The position numbers were made by a program, and so were the translations under genes. This document shows positions 35,462-44,250 of a DNA stretch of 64,000 bases, in pieces (within the stretch, counting starts at the first letter, position 1; the number at the start of each line of letters is the position of its first letter). The DNA is from Bacteroidetes bacterium HGW-Bacteroidetes-6 (GTDB taxonomy: Bacteria > Bacteroidota > Bacteroidia > Bacteroidales > DTU049), in assembly GCA_002842495.1 (NCBI GenBank), contig PHDB01000003.1:95267-159266 (forward strand), read 5' to 3'. Below the pieces are notes generated by a model, which was not told the origin of the DNA, did not search any database, and saw only the letters and a program-made list of their open reading frames with translations.

Positions 35462-36916
35462 CTACAATCCAAAGCCATAATAAGCCTTCATTCCATTCGG
35501 ATAAATTCCCTCCATGAGAATTCCACCCGTTTTTCCCGACAATGCTGCTTCGAGATCGCTCAAAGAATTTATCGGGTTACCGTCGATTTTAGTAACAATA
35601 AACCCTTCTTTTATCCCGGCTCGTTTGAGAACACCATCGGCCATTTCCGATATTTTTAGTCCATTTTTCAGACGTAATCGTGCAAATTCGTCGCTCGAAG
35701 GCTCCTCGAAAGTAGCTCCAAGAATCGAAACAACATCATTGTCGTGATCGCTTAACAACTGCGTTTCCCCTTTTCGGTTCTGTAACTTTACCGTTTTAAC
35801 AACCAATTTTCCGTTACGCCTAATTTGCACTTTGATGTTATCGCCGGGCTGACGTTCGGCAATAATTTCAAGCATTCTTGAAGAACTATTCACCTCGATT
35901 TCATCTATTGAAAGAATCACATCTCCGGCGTCGATACCGGCTTCAAATGCTGATCCACCTTGATTTACCGATGTCACCAACACTCCCCGAACTTCAGTAA
36001 GCCCATATTTTCGTGCCGTTTCCGCATCAACCTCAGCAACATCTGCACCCAAATAAGCACGCTGAACCATACCGTACTGCATTAAATCGTTCACAACTTT
36101 GCGGGCTATATTGGATGGAATTGCAAAAGAATACCCCGAATAAGAGCCCGTATTGCTTGCAATAGCTGCATTTATCCCAATCAGTTCCCCACGGGTATTC
36201 ACCAATGCTCCTCCGCTATTTCCGGGATTTACAACAGCATCTGTTTGCAAAAACGATTCGACCGACGAACCTCCTCCCAGAATATTGATATTTCGCGCTT
36301 TAGCGCTAATAATTCCAGCGGTAACAGTGCTCGTGAGATTAAAGGGATTTCCAACCGCAAGCACCCACTCGCCCACTTTCACATCGTCCGAATTGCCAAA
36401 AATAAGATAAGGCAAATCAGAAGCTTCAATTTTCACTAAAGCCAAATCGGTCGAAGGGTCAGTTCCAACAATGCTGGCTTTAAATTCGCGTTTATCGTTC
36501 AATGTTATCACAATTTCCTGTGCATCGCGAACAACATGATTGTTTGTCACTATGTATCCATCGGCCCCAACAATAACACCACTCCCTGTTCCAATAACCG
36601 GATACTGTTTCCCATAGGGTGTTTGCATGTTGAAAAAGTCGTAAAATGGATTAAAAAAATTGTCATAACTCTCGTTTTTCTGCGAGAAAGTGGTTTTTAT
36701 ATGCACCACGGATGGAACTGCTAAACCCGCCGCCTCGGTAAAATCGGTAGGAGCTGCACTTTGTGACACAGTTTGCACAGAAACACGCTCATTGGTTTGA
36801 GGAAGTTGTGGTTTAATCTCCGATCCCGATCTGAGGACTCCGTAAACACCACCCAAAGCCACCAGCGAACCGACGAAACCAAACACAACATTCAGAAAAA
36901 TGGTTTTTGCTTTCAT
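35462..36916 (-). CDS. degP: Do-like periplasmic serine protease/chaperone HtrA (DegP)
   Basis: Envelope quality-control protease of 484 aa. An N-terminal signal anchor (FLNVVFGFVGSLVALGGVYG) is followed by a trypsin-like domain with the triad His in TNNHVVRD (~128), Asp in STDLALVKI (~159) and Ser in GNSGGALV (~231), then two PDZ domains (~270-360 and ~395-484). The long loop after the first strands (NPFYDFFNMQTPYGKQ) is typical of the LA loop of Bacteroidota homologues. Divergent from the gene at 37082; no SigE-type regulation is recognisable. Lies next to rpoD with a 119-base gap containing the rpoD promoter. Confidence 0.95.
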   Translation of the reverse strand: MKAKTIFLNVVFGFVGSLVALGGVYGVLRSGSEIKPQLPQTNERVSVQTVSQSAAPTDFTEAAGLAVPSVVHIKTTFSQKNESYDNFFNPFYDFFNMQTPYGKQYPVIGTGSGVIVGADGYIVTNNHVVRDAQEIVITLNDKREFKASIVGTDPSTDLALVKIEASDLPYLIFGNSDDVKVGEWVLAVGNPFNLTSTVTAGIISAKARNINILGGGSSVESFLQTDAVVNPGNSGGALVNTRGELIGINAAIASNTGSYSGYSFAIPSNIARKVVNDLMQYGMVQRAYLGADVAEVDAETARKYGLTEVRGVLVTSVNQGGSAFEAGIDAGDVILSIDEIEVNSSSRMLEIIAERQPGDNIKVQIRRNGKLVVKTVKLQNRKGETQLLSDHDNDVVSILGATFEEPSSDEFARLRLKNGLKISEMADGVLKRAGIKEGFIVTKIDGNPINSLSDLEAALSGKTGGILMEGIYPNGMKAYYGFGL

Positions 36917-37031
36917 AGTTCTTTTGTTTTTTATTGTTAAATCCGGTCTTGTAACGATTCAAAAATGTCCTTATTGTTTTTTCACATTCATTTAAAGATT
37001 TTAAAAAGCAGGCTAAGGAGAATTATTATTG

Positions 37032-37039
37032 TAATTTTG
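37032..37039 (+). promoter_or_regulatory. -7 box (TAATTTTG) of the 37082 gene
   Basis: Full TAnnTTTG match 42 bases before ATG 37082; no TTTG at the -33 distance. Confidence 0.45.
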
Positions 37040-37081
37040 CATAGAATTCTGTCGAACCGATATTTTACTGCTGCAAAATAT

Positions 37082-37828
37082 ATGAATATGGGGACCCGAA
37101 CAAAAAAGAGCAAAACTGCAATCTGGTTTACAATCGGGTTGTTGCTTGGTGCAGCTATGGTTTGGGTTATACTCAATGCGGGAATCCTACCCAACAAACC
37201 GAAAAAAGGACAAACCGATTCTGTGCAAAAAGCACAAACAAACACCTGCGAGATGACAAATTTGAGCGAACTCCGCAACGTTCCGGTTTATGTACTCGAC
37301 AGCGCCATGTTTCGTATCGACTCACTATTTTACTTAAAAAGTTGGAATCACCTCATCGAAATGCCTGGCTACCGCGAAATGGACTCCTTGTTTCTCGATT
37401 CCATTATCCGCAAAATGTATTTCGATTCCCTAACCGGCTTTCAAAAAGAGCCAACCGACACTTTTGTTGTTCAAAACGACCGATTGCTCGAAACACGAAG
37501 CGTAAAAGTGGTGGTACAAAAATCGCTTTTTGGGAAAAATGACACCGCAAAAACCGACGACTACGTTTATTCAGAAGCCCGATATAAAATTGAATTTTGG
37601 GAATCCCCCATTCACTACAAAGGCTATAAACGTTCCGGAACCTATGTGATTGTGTATGGTTTCGATCCGGACAATATTTTGGCATGGGCGCAAATCGACA
37701 ACCAGCTCTACATGAAAGAGCGACAATGGTGGCACCCATTGCCTGTAACCGACGAATTTGATAATTTTTCAAATGTAACAGCATCAAAATTACTGACACG
37801 GCTTGAACTGGCTCTCAAGCGAATTTGA
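37082..37828 (+). CDS. Hypothetical membrane-anchored protein upstream of dapF
   Basis: I do not recognise the family. The 248-aa product has a basic N-terminus, one transmembrane helix (AIWFTIGLLLGAAMVWVILNAGIL, ~residues 12-35) and a soluble, presumably periplasmic domain with paired acidic and aromatic motifs (DSAMFRIDSLFYLKSWNHL, YKIEFWESPIHYKGYKRSG). An open frame reaches back to 36965, but this would pass through the -7 promoter box, so ATG 37082 (or 37088) is preferred. Its stop lies five bases before the dapF ATG, which suggests co-expression with dapF and perhaps an envelope role. Confidence 0.7.
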   Translation: MNMGTRTKKSKTAIWFTIGLLLGAAMVWVILNAGILPNKPKKGQTDSVQKAQTNTCEMTNLSELRNVPVYVLDSAMFRIDSLFYLKSWNHLIEMPGYREMDSLFLDSIIRKMYFDSLTGFQKEPTDTFVVQNDRLLETRSVKVVVQKSLFGKNDTAKTDDYVYSEARYKIEFWESPIHYKGYKRSGTYVIVYGFDPDNILAWAQIDNQLYMKERQWWHPLPVTDEFDNFSNVTASKLLTRLELALKRI

Positions 37829-37833
37829 TTATC

Positions 37834-38604
37834 ATGAACAGCTATTATAAATTTCACGGCGCAGGAAACGACTTCATTCTCATCGATGCCATTGCTGGCA
37901 ACACCACACCCGATGCAAAAAAAATAGAAGCGCTCTGCAACCGCCACACAGGCATTGGAGCTGATGGTCTGATTGTGATTGCTCTATCAGAAGTCGCTGA
38001 TTTCAGAATGCATTATTTCAATTCCGATGGCTACGAAGCCGAAATGTGTGGAAACGGTGCACGATGCTCAGTTGCTTTTGCTTTTTCGATGAATTATTGC
38101 AAGGCGAAAACCAACTTTGAAGCTTCAGATGGAATTCATTTTGGAGAAATACTGGCCGACAACAGCCATGGGAAATGGCAAGTGAAAATCAGCCTCAACA
38201 TAGCTTCGGAACCCCAAAAAATGCCTGACAATACATTTTTTGTCAATACCGGAGTTCCCCACAACGTGAGACCACTTAACAGCATTGAAAACATTGACGT
38301 AAAAACAGAAGGGGCAATTTTACGCTACAACTCCGACATGTTTCCTCAAGGAGCCAATATAAACTTTGTGGTTTTCAACAATAACAGTATTACTATAAGA
38401 ACCTACGAGCGGGGAGTAGAAAACGAAACGTTGGCTTGCGGAACCGGAATAACCGCATCGGCATTGGTCGCTCACAACTTTTTCGGATTTAGCTGGCCTA
38501 TACAAATAGAGGCTCGTGGCGGTTCTCTTGTTGTTGATATACAAAACGATGTCTTGTGGCTCGAAGGACCTGCCACGAAAGTTTTTACAGCCGAAACCGA
38601 ATAA
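37834..38604 (+). CDS. dapF: Diaminopimelate epimerase
   Basis: Converts LL- to meso-diaminopimelate, the residue used by MurE and the precursor of lysine. The 256-aa protein has FHGAGNDFILID at the start and the two catalytic cysteine regions EMCGNGARC (C72) and ETLACGTGITASA (~C203), both intact; no cofactor is needed. The frame also opens at a TTG at 37825, but ATG 37834 gives the canonical N-terminus MNSYYKFHGAGND. It lies in a run of closely spaced plus-strand genes (37082 gene, dapF, acetyltransferase, mltG). Confidence 0.96.
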   Translation: MNSYYKFHGAGNDFILIDAIAGNTTPDAKKIEALCNRHTGIGADGLIVIALSEVADFRMHYFNSDGYEAEMCGNGARCSVAFAFSMNYCKAKTNFEASDGIHFGEILADNSHGKWQVKISLNIASEPQKMPDNTFFVNTGVPHNVRPLNSIENIDVKTEGAILRYNSDMFPQGANINFVVFNNNSITIRTYERGVENETLACGTGITASALVAHNFFGFSWPIQIEARGGSLVVDIQNDVLWLEGPATKVFTAETE

Positions 38605-38614
38605 TTCAATCTCC

Positions 38615-39145
38615 ATGTTGCAAAGTTCGAAAATACTACTGCGCATTCCCGAACCTTCGGATGCTGCATTTATGCTTGCCATCGAAAACGACGAACGATA
38701 CTGGCATCTCAGCAACAACCAATCGCCCTATTCGCTCGCCGACATCGAAGATTTTATTCGCCACTCAACTGCTAATTTGCTGGTTGACAAACAAATCCGA
38801 CTGGTTATCGTGGAACAATCGACTGGTGAAAAAGCAGGACTAATTGACTTGTTTGAATATGACCCTATCCACAGCAGAGTTGGAACAGGAATGATCATCA
38901 CCGAGCCATTTCGCCAGAGAGGGCTTGGCATCGAGGCGTTGCGGCTCATTATTCGTTGGCTTTTCGATGTAGTAAATGTTCAGCAATTATGGAGCAATGT
39001 ACTCTCCAACAACGAGGCAAGTATGAAATTGTTTAAAAAAGCCGGATTCGAGACAACCGGGGTGAAAAAACACTGGGTTTATTATCAGAATGAGTATTGC
39101 GACGAAACATTTTTGCAACTCTTCAACACAAAAACGACGAAATGA
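38615..39145 (+). CDS. GNAT acetyltransferase (RimJ/SpeG-like)
   Basis: A 176-aa GCN5-related acetyltransferase of the RimJ/RimL/spermidine type: LLRIPEPSDAAFMLAIENDE at the N-terminus, then the acetyl-CoA loop FRQRGLGIEALRLI (Q/RxxGxG/A) and NEASMKLFKKAGFETTG, the conserved C-terminal block. The acceptor (protein N-terminus, polyamine or small amine) cannot be read from sequence. An upstream extension of the frame lies inside dapF and is spurious; ATG 38615 is ten bases after the dapF stop. Its TGA overlaps the mltG ATG. Confidence 0.85.
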   Translation: MLQSSKILLRIPEPSDAAFMLAIENDERYWHLSNNQSPYSLADIEDFIRHSTANLLVDKQIRLVIVEQSTGEKAGLIDLFEYDPIHSRVGTGMIITEPFRQRGLGIEALRLIIRWLFDVVNVQQLWSNVLSNNEASMKLFKKAGFETTGVKKHWVYYQNEYCDETFLQLFNTKTTK

Positions 39146-40197
39146 AAAAGATAATATTAATCATTCTGACTATTTTGCTCATTCTTGGCGCAGGTGGAGC
39201 CTGGTATGTTTACAACAAGGCTTTCAGTCCAAACGTAAATCTTGAAGGGAAAAACGAACAAGTGATTTACTTGCCAACCGGAAGCACCATGCAGAACCTA
39301 ATGGACACAATAGAAAAATACAATTTACTTCAAGACAAATCATCGTTTGAGATGCTGGCCAAATACAAACATCTCGATAAAAAACTCAAATCGGGGCGCT
39401 ATGTAATTGTTGCAGGAATGAGCAACAACGCCATGGTAAATATGTTTATCAGCGGACGCCAGACGCCGGTTACCATTACATTCAACAACATAAGAACCCG
39501 CGAAGATTTCGTCGAAAAAATAGGCCCCAAACTTGAGTGCGGAAAAGAAGCTTTACTCGAAGTACTCAACAGCGACAGTATTGCAAAAAAATACGGACTA
39601 ACTCGCGAAAACCTGATGGTTATTTTTATCCCGAATACGTATGAAATTTACTGGAACACTTCCGCTGCTGATTTTATCGACAAAATGTACGCCGAATACG
39701 AAAAATTCTGGACCAGTGAGCGTCGCAAAAAAGCTGAAGCCATTGGTTTAAAGCCCGAAGAAGTAAGTATTTTAGCATCCATTGTTCAGGGCGAGACTAA
39801 CAAAATTGACGAAATGGGTGAAATTGCAGGCGTTTATATCAACCGCATCAGAAAAGGATGGAAGCTCGAAGCTTGCCCAACAGTTATTTTTGCCATTGGC
39901 GATTTTACCAAAACAAGGGTACTAAAGAAAGACCTCGAAATCGAATCGCCATACAACACTTACCGAAACGAAGGACTGCCTCCGGGGCCAATCAATTTGC
40001 CTAACGCATCCACAATCGATCAGGTATTGAACTATAGCAAACACGACTATATGTTTTTTAGTGCGCGCGAAGATTTTTCGGGTTATCATAACTTTGCCGT
40101 CACTTCAAAACAACATGCAGCCAATGCCCGTAAGTATCAGGCAGCTTACCGCGAGTGGCAGAAAAAAAAGAAGAAAGAAGAGCAAGCCAATAACTAA
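39142..40197 (+). CDS. mltG: Endolytic murein transglycosylase MltG
   Basis: Inner-membrane lytic transglycosylase that releases nascent glycan strands. The 351-aa product has a single N-terminal helix (IILIILTILLILGAGGAWYVY), a LysM-like region (YLPTGSTMQNLMDTIEKYNLL) and the YceG catalytic domain with IPNTYEIYW, the catalytic Glu in ASIVQGETNKIDE, and LPPGPINLPNASTIDQVLN. ATG 39142 overlaps the acetyltransferase stop (ATGA). Fits the peptidoglycan theme of the region. Confidence 0.95.
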   Translation: MKKIILIILTILLILGAGGAWYVYNKAFSPNVNLEGKNEQVIYLPTGSTMQNLMDTIEKYNLLQDKSSFEMLAKYKHLDKKLKSGRYVIVAGMSNNAMVNMFISGRQTPVTITFNNIRTREDFVEKIGPKLECGKEALLEVLNSDSIAKKYGLTRENLMVIFIPNTYEIYWNTSAADFIDKMYAEYEKFWTSERRKKAEAIGLKPEEVSILASIVQGETNKIDEMGEIAGVYINRIRKGWKLEACPTVIFAIGDFTKTRVLKKDLEIESPYNTYRNEGLPPGPINLPNASTIDQVLNYSKHDYMFFSAREDFSGYHNFAVTSKQHAANARKYQAAYREWQKKKKKEEQANN

Positions 40198-40335
40198 ACA
40201 ATATCGGCTGTTGACTGATTTAAAAGTTCAATTCACGTAATTAACCATGCATTCTTAATAAATAGGTCGAATCTGCGTTATATATATTGTTGAAATGTTG
40301 TAATTTAGTGGTTTGAAACTAATACCAAGGCGCCG

Positions 40336-41835
40336 ATGAAGTATTTGATTATATTGACAATGATGGTCTTTTCTGCTCTTCGGGTTGCGGCTTACGAAGT
40401 ACAGGTAAAAGACTCAAGTACAGATGTAAGCAACACCGACATTGCAGCTATTTTTGATAAAATGACGCGTGAAAAATTCTTCGATGGCGAACATTTCACG
40501 CCCGAAGCAAACAAATATAATTTTCCGGCAAATTTTGTTCCCGAATACAACGACAGCTTGTTAATGATTCGTATTCAGGAAATGGACGAAGCTTCTCCTT
40601 TCGAATATCAGTTCAATGATGATGTAAAAAAATGGATCACCTTCTACATTTCAAAACGATATTTTGTCGGACGGCTTGTTGGGTTGTCGAGGATGTATTA
40701 TCCTCTTTTTGAGCAGGCTTTCGACAAATACAATGTACCGCTTGAAATGAAACACCTTGCCATTGTAGAATCGGCACTAAATCCAACCGCAAAATCATGG
40801 GCAGGTGCAGCCGGGTTGTGGCAGTTTATGTATAAAACAGGTTTGCTGTACGACCTCAACATCACTTCATATGTCGATGATCGCTTCGATCCAATCAAAG
40901 CCACAGAAGCCGCTGCTCATCACATGAGCGATTTGTTTGCTATTTACCACGACTGGGCTTTGGTTCTTGCAGCCTACAATGCGGGTCCGGGAACTATCAA
41001 CCGCGCCATCAAACGCGCCAATGGCGAAACCAATTATTGGAAAATAAAACATTTTTTGCCTCGCGAAACTCAACAATATGTTCCGGCTTTTATTGCAGCA
41101 AGCTATATGATAACATATTATGCCGAGCACAATATTACCGTTCAAAAGCCGGCCTTTGTTGAATGGGAAATCGATACAGTGACAGTTAAATCAACCATGT
41201 CGTTCAATTTCTTCTCATCGATTGTTGGAATTCCGGAAGAAGACTTGGTTGTTTTGAATCCACAGTACATCAAAAAGGTGATTCCGGGAACACCCGGAAA
41301 CCCTTACACCATTCGCATGCCTCAGCAATATGCTCTTGTGTTTGTCGAAAAAGAACAACTGATGTACGACAGCCTCAAAAAATCGCAGGCAGTCGATACC
41401 GCCATGGTTGCAACAAATACGGGAACAAACAACAGCAATAACGGAAACAATGGAAGTACAACAGCGGTAAACACCGCCGGCAACAAAAACTACCACACCG
41501 TTCAAAACGGAGAAACGCTTGGAACGATTGCTTCGGTTTACGGGACCACAGTAAGCAATATTCAGGCATGGAACAATATGAAATCGACGGTAATTTATCC
41601 AGGGCAAAAACTCATTGTTTACGGTACCGCTTCGTCGACTTACAAACCAAACAACGGAACCAGTGCTGGATCGACCGATCTGAAAACAGTTTATTACACA
41701 GTGAAAAAGGGAGATACACTGTGGAAAATTTCATCTTTATATGGGGTTAGCGTGGATGATATCCGAAAAGCCAACAATCTGAAAAACGATAATCTTCAGG
41801 TAGGGCAAAAATTAAAAATCCACAAAAACAGCTAA
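40336..41835 (+). CDS. LysM-containing lytic transglycosylase (MltD-like)
   Basis: Secreted murein hydrolase of 499 aa. Signal peptide (MKYLIILTMMVFSALRVAAYE), an N-terminal helical region, then an SLT domain with the catalytic Glu in AIVESALNPTAKS (~residue 141), GAAGLWQFM and AAYNAGPGTINRAI. A Thr/Asn/Gly-rich linker (~355-380) leads to two LysM domains (HTVQNGETLGTIASVYG and YTVKKGDTLWKISSLYG) for glycan binding. The order matches MltD. The DUF4837 lipoprotein gene starts five bases after its stop, so they are likely co-transcribed. Confidence 0.93.
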   Translation: MKYLIILTMMVFSALRVAAYEVQVKDSSTDVSNTDIAAIFDKMTREKFFDGEHFTPEANKYNFPANFVPEYNDSLLMIRIQEMDEASPFEYQFNDDVKKWITFYISKRYFVGRLVGLSRMYYPLFEQAFDKYNVPLEMKHLAIVESALNPTAKSWAGAAGLWQFMYKTGLLYDLNITSYVDDRFDPIKATEAAAHHMSDLFAIYHDWALVLAAYNAGPGTINRAIKRANGETNYWKIKHFLPRETQQYVPAFIAASYMITYYAEHNITVQKPAFVEWEIDTVTVKSTMSFNFFSSIVGIPEEDLVVLNPQYIKKVIPGTPGNPYTIRMPQQYALVFVEKEQLMYDSLKKSQAVDTAMVATNTGTNNSNNGNNGSTTAVNTAGNKNYHTVQNGETLGTIASVYGTTVSNIQAWNNMKSTVIYPGQKLIVYGTASSTYKPNNGTSAGSTDLKTVYYTVKKGDTLWKISSLYGVSVDDIRKANNLKNDNLQVGQKLKIHKNS

Positions 41836-41839
41836 TGTC

Positions 41840-42829
41840 ATGAAAAATTTATTCGTATTGCTTTTGGCAGGTACCTTTTCGGTCCTCCTCAACTCGTGTA
41901 CTACCAAAACAAAAAATGGTCTGCCTCCTTCCACCGGTGGTATAGCAGATGTACTTATTGTAATGCCCGATCAGAAATGGGAAACTTCGGTGGGTGCTGC
42001 CGTAAAATCGATTCTTATGGCCGAGCAAGAAGGCCTCAATCAGCCCGAAGCTATTTTCGATCTCCACCAAATAACAGCAACCGAATTCAAAGGACTGTTT
42101 GAAAAAAACAGAAAAATTATTCGCATCAACATAAGCGATACTGTGCAAAAAGATGAACTTGTTGCCCGAAACAATGTGTTTTCGGATCCACAAATCATCA
42201 TCGATTTATCGGCAAAAACCGACACCGCTGCCATTCGCTTACTGAAAGACAAAGCTCTTTCGATGATTGAAATGCTTAAAGATGTTGAACGCATACGAAT
42301 TGCAAAAGCATACGAAAGTACCGAAAACCTGAAAGTAACGGGTGCAATGAAAAAGCAATTCGGGTTTTACGTTGTTCTCCCCGAAAGCTACTATCAGGCA
42401 AAATCAGAAAACGAGTTTGCATGGTACCGCATGGAGCCGGCCAAGTTTTCGCAGGCAATAATGATTTATACCCGCGATTTTATCGACAGCAGTCAGTTGC
42501 AACCATCGAAAATTATTGACTACCGCAACTTTATGTGCAAGCAATATATTCCGGGCGAGCTTCCCGGCTCATACATGTCAACCGACACCATCATGCGCCC
42601 CGTATCGTATATTGTGCCTTTTGCAGACGATAAAGCAACTGAAGTAAGAGGATTATGGCGTACCGAAGGCGACTTCATGGGCGGCCCGTTTCTGAGCTAC
42701 ACATTCCACGACAAAAAAACCAACAAAGTGGTTACCCTCGAAGGCTATGTGTACTATCCGAGCAACGACAAGCGCGACTTGGTGATGCAGATTGAGGCCA
42801 TTCTCCATTCGTACAAGAAAGTGAAATAA
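41840..42829 (+). CDS. DUF4837 family lipoprotein
   Basis: A 329-aa lipoprotein: signal peptide with lipobox LLNSC (Cys20), then a conserved PSTGGIADVLIVMPDQKWE opening and a C-terminal half with WRTEGDFMGGPF and GYVYYPSNDKRDLVMQIEAIL. This pattern matches DUF4837, a Bacteroidota-specific family without a known function. TTKTK after the Cys lacks the LES surface-export-like acidic signal, so it is probably on the periplasmic face. Linked to the LysM transglycosylase, which hints at an envelope role. Followed by a strong terminator. Confidence 0.85.
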   Translation: MKNLFVLLLAGTFSVLLNSCTTKTKNGLPPSTGGIADVLIVMPDQKWETSVGAAVKSILMAEQEGLNQPEAIFDLHQITATEFKGLFEKNRKIIRINISDTVQKDELVARNNVFSDPQIIIDLSAKTDTAAIRLLKDKALSMIEMLKDVERIRIAKAYESTENLKVTGAMKKQFGFYVVLPESYYQAKSENEFAWYRMEPAKFSQAIMIYTRDFIDSSQLQPSKIIDYRNFMCKQYIPGELPGSYMSTDTIMRPVSYIVPFADDKATEVRGLWRTEGDFMGGPFLSYTFHDKKTNKVVTLEGYVYYPSNDKRDLVMQIEAILHSYKKVK

Positions 42830-42846
42830 CTCATCTCACGATATTC

Positions 42847-42886
42847 AAAATCCCCGCTCCGGTTTATTCGGAAGCGGGGATTTTTT
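42847..42886 (+). terminator. Terminator after the DUF4837 gene
   Basis: AATCCCCGCT pairs with AGCGGGGATT, followed by TTTT (ends ~42886). Confidence 0.9.
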
Positions 42887-42968
42887 ATACCCATATACTT
42901 TTACAAGTCGCTAAGATACTAAAATTTGAGAAATAATTTGAAAACCGACAACAAACATTAATATTTGT

Positions 42969-43784
42969 CTAATCCTGCAAAATAAAACGAATTGGTAAAG
43001 TAAACTCAACCCGAACAGGCTTTCCATATTGCTTTCCAGGAGCCCAATTTGGCATTATGCTGACCACACGAATGGCTTCCTCGTCGCAACCACCTCCAAT
43101 TCCACGCAAGACTTCAACATTGGTTATTTTTCCATCGGGTTGAACAATATACTGAATAACTACAGTCCCCTGAATTCCGTTCTCACGTGCATACTGAGGA
43201 TATTTAATATTCCTTCCAAGAAACTCCATTAGGGCGTATTCTCCCCCAGGAAATTCGGGTTGAGTTTCAGCAGTGAGAACAACAGTATCAATGTATTTTT
43301 CTATTTCGAACGATTTTGAAAGATAGTCTTCGTTTGTGAGTGCAGAATCCATATTTAGAATAACAACACTATCAGAGCCAATCGATGCTCTTTTGAAAAA
43401 AAAGCTGAATAAAATAGTCTCATCGCATACATGCCTCCTATATAAACAATAGTAGCTATGATTATCGTACTCCACAGAATCTTTTTTGAAGCAATGCTTC
43501 TCATACATTTCCCCTGCTTTTGTGTCGCCATATTCTCCAGCCAGATCCAGATATTTGCACGATTCGCACTGATTGCCTAGTTTGAGTTTAACAAGTGCAA
43601 GGTTGTAGTATATATCCATGTTTGGCTGCATTTCGGCCGAGAGAGTGAACAAAGAGTCGGCTAACACGAAATCCATATTGGTATATGCTACTACACCTTG
43701 GTCGTACAGTTTATCGGCAATTAGGTTTTGAGCATTACAAAACAGCGATAATATTGCCAACGATATTGCAAAAATTGCTTTCAT
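42969..43784 (-). CDS. Exported protein with TPR-like segment and TonB C-terminal domain
   Basis: A 271-aa protein with signal peptide (MKAIFAISLAILSLFCNAQ), two short TPR-like helices (ADKLYDQGVVAYTNMDFVLADSLF, DIYYNLALVKLKLGN) and a C-terminal TonB domain (residues ~172-271: PEFPGGEYALMEFL, NIKYPQYARENGIQGTVVIQYIV, GGGCDEEAIRVV). Unlike transport TonB it has no inner-membrane anchor and no Pro-rich spacer, so it is unlikely to energise TonB receptors and more likely a periplasmic protein using the fold for binding. Its neighbour downstream on the same strand is none; the S4 gene lies 12 bases upstream. Confidence 0.82.
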   Translation of the reverse strand: MKAIFAISLAILSLFCNAQNLIADKLYDQGVVAYTNMDFVLADSLFTLSAEMQPNMDIYYNLALVKLKLGNQCESCKYLDLAGEYGDTKAGEMYEKHCFKKDSVEYDNHSYYCLYRRHVCDETILFSFFFKRASIGSDSVVILNMDSALTNEDYLSKSFEIEKYIDTVVLTAETQPEFPGGEYALMEFLGRNIKYPQYARENGIQGTVVIQYIVQPDGKITNVEVLRGIGGGCDEEAIRVVSIMPNWAPGKQYGKPVRVEFTLPIRFILQD

Positions 43785-43796
43785 TTACGTCAGAAT

Positions 43797-44015
43797 CTAA
43801 ATTTCAATTGTTATTTCAAATCGGTCGAATTGAACCAGCATTCCCGCGCGCAATTTTCGCCTTCTTCGCAGTTCGGTTTCGCCATCCACTTTCACACGAC
43901 CTTCATCTATGGTATCGTGGGCTACGCCACCAGATCCGACCCAGCCCAAAAGTTTCATAAGCTGATCGAGTTGAATATACTCCTGACCTCGCAGGGAAAA
44001 TGTTTCGGGTTTCAT
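43797..44015 (-). CDS. Small S4-domain RNA-binding protein (YbcJ-like)
   Basis: A 72-aa protein that is essentially one S4 domain: EYIQLDQLMKLLGWVGSGGVAHDTI followed by GRVKVDGETELRRRRKL, the conserved loop that contacts structured RNA. Size and sequence match the YbcJ/RlbA-type single-domain family. The function is presumably ribosome or tRNA related but unknown. It lies at the border of the 44038-44223 palindromic element, whose left end is 23 bases upstream of its ATG; the promoter must lie in or beyond that element. Confidence 0.85.
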   Translation of the reverse strand: MKPETFSLRGQEYIQLDQLMKLLGWVGSGGVAHDTIDEGRVKVDGETELRRRRKLRAGMLVQFDRFEITIEI

Positions 44016-44037
44016 TCGCTAAAAACTTTTTTTAGTG

Positions 44038-44223
44038 AAATTAGCCCCTCAGCCGTACATCGACAAGCTGCTAACGACAAACAATCGTAATGCGCTGTAT
44101 TACAGGCTAATAAAAAATGCAGTCCCATTTCGACAGGCTCAATGTGACTGCATTTTTTGTCAATTTTTTCAGGTTGCAAAACGTGTTTTGTTGGTTGTCT
44201 CAGTATGACTGAGGGGCTTAATT
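44038..44223. mobile_element. MITE-like palindromic element (186 bp)
   Basis: Ends are inverted repeats: AAATTAGCCCCTCAG (44038-44052) and CTGAGGGGCTTAATT (44209-44223), 14 of 15 positions matching with one indel. Inside is a 13-bp perfect hairpin (AAAAAATGCAGTC 44112-44124 with GACTGCATTTTTT 44146-44158) and a smaller CAAAAC/GTTTTG hairpin near 44177-44190. There is no coding frame. The right part (44131-44211) recurs at 51622-51703, and the core CGACAGGCTCAATGTGACT recurs at 58508 and, inverted, at 51291. Non-autonomous, probably dispersed; it also acts as a terminator between the S4 gene and superoxide dismutase. Confidence 0.7.
44112..44158. terminator. Bidirectional hairpin within the palindromic element
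   Basis: 13-bp perfect stem flanked by A6 on the left and T6 on the right, so it has terminator form on both strands. Confidence 0.65.
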
Positions 44224-44250
44224 ACAACATTGCAGAATTAACAAGAAATT

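Noticed and set aside
42969..43784. Energy-transducing TonB
   Set aside because: It has the C-terminal TonB fold but a cleavable signal peptide, no anchor, no Pro-rich spacer and no ExbB/ExbD or receptor gene nearby.
44094..44230. A tRNA or small gene between the S4 gene and sodB
   Set aside because: No acceptor/T-arm pattern or frame; the sequence is fully explained by nested inverted repeats.
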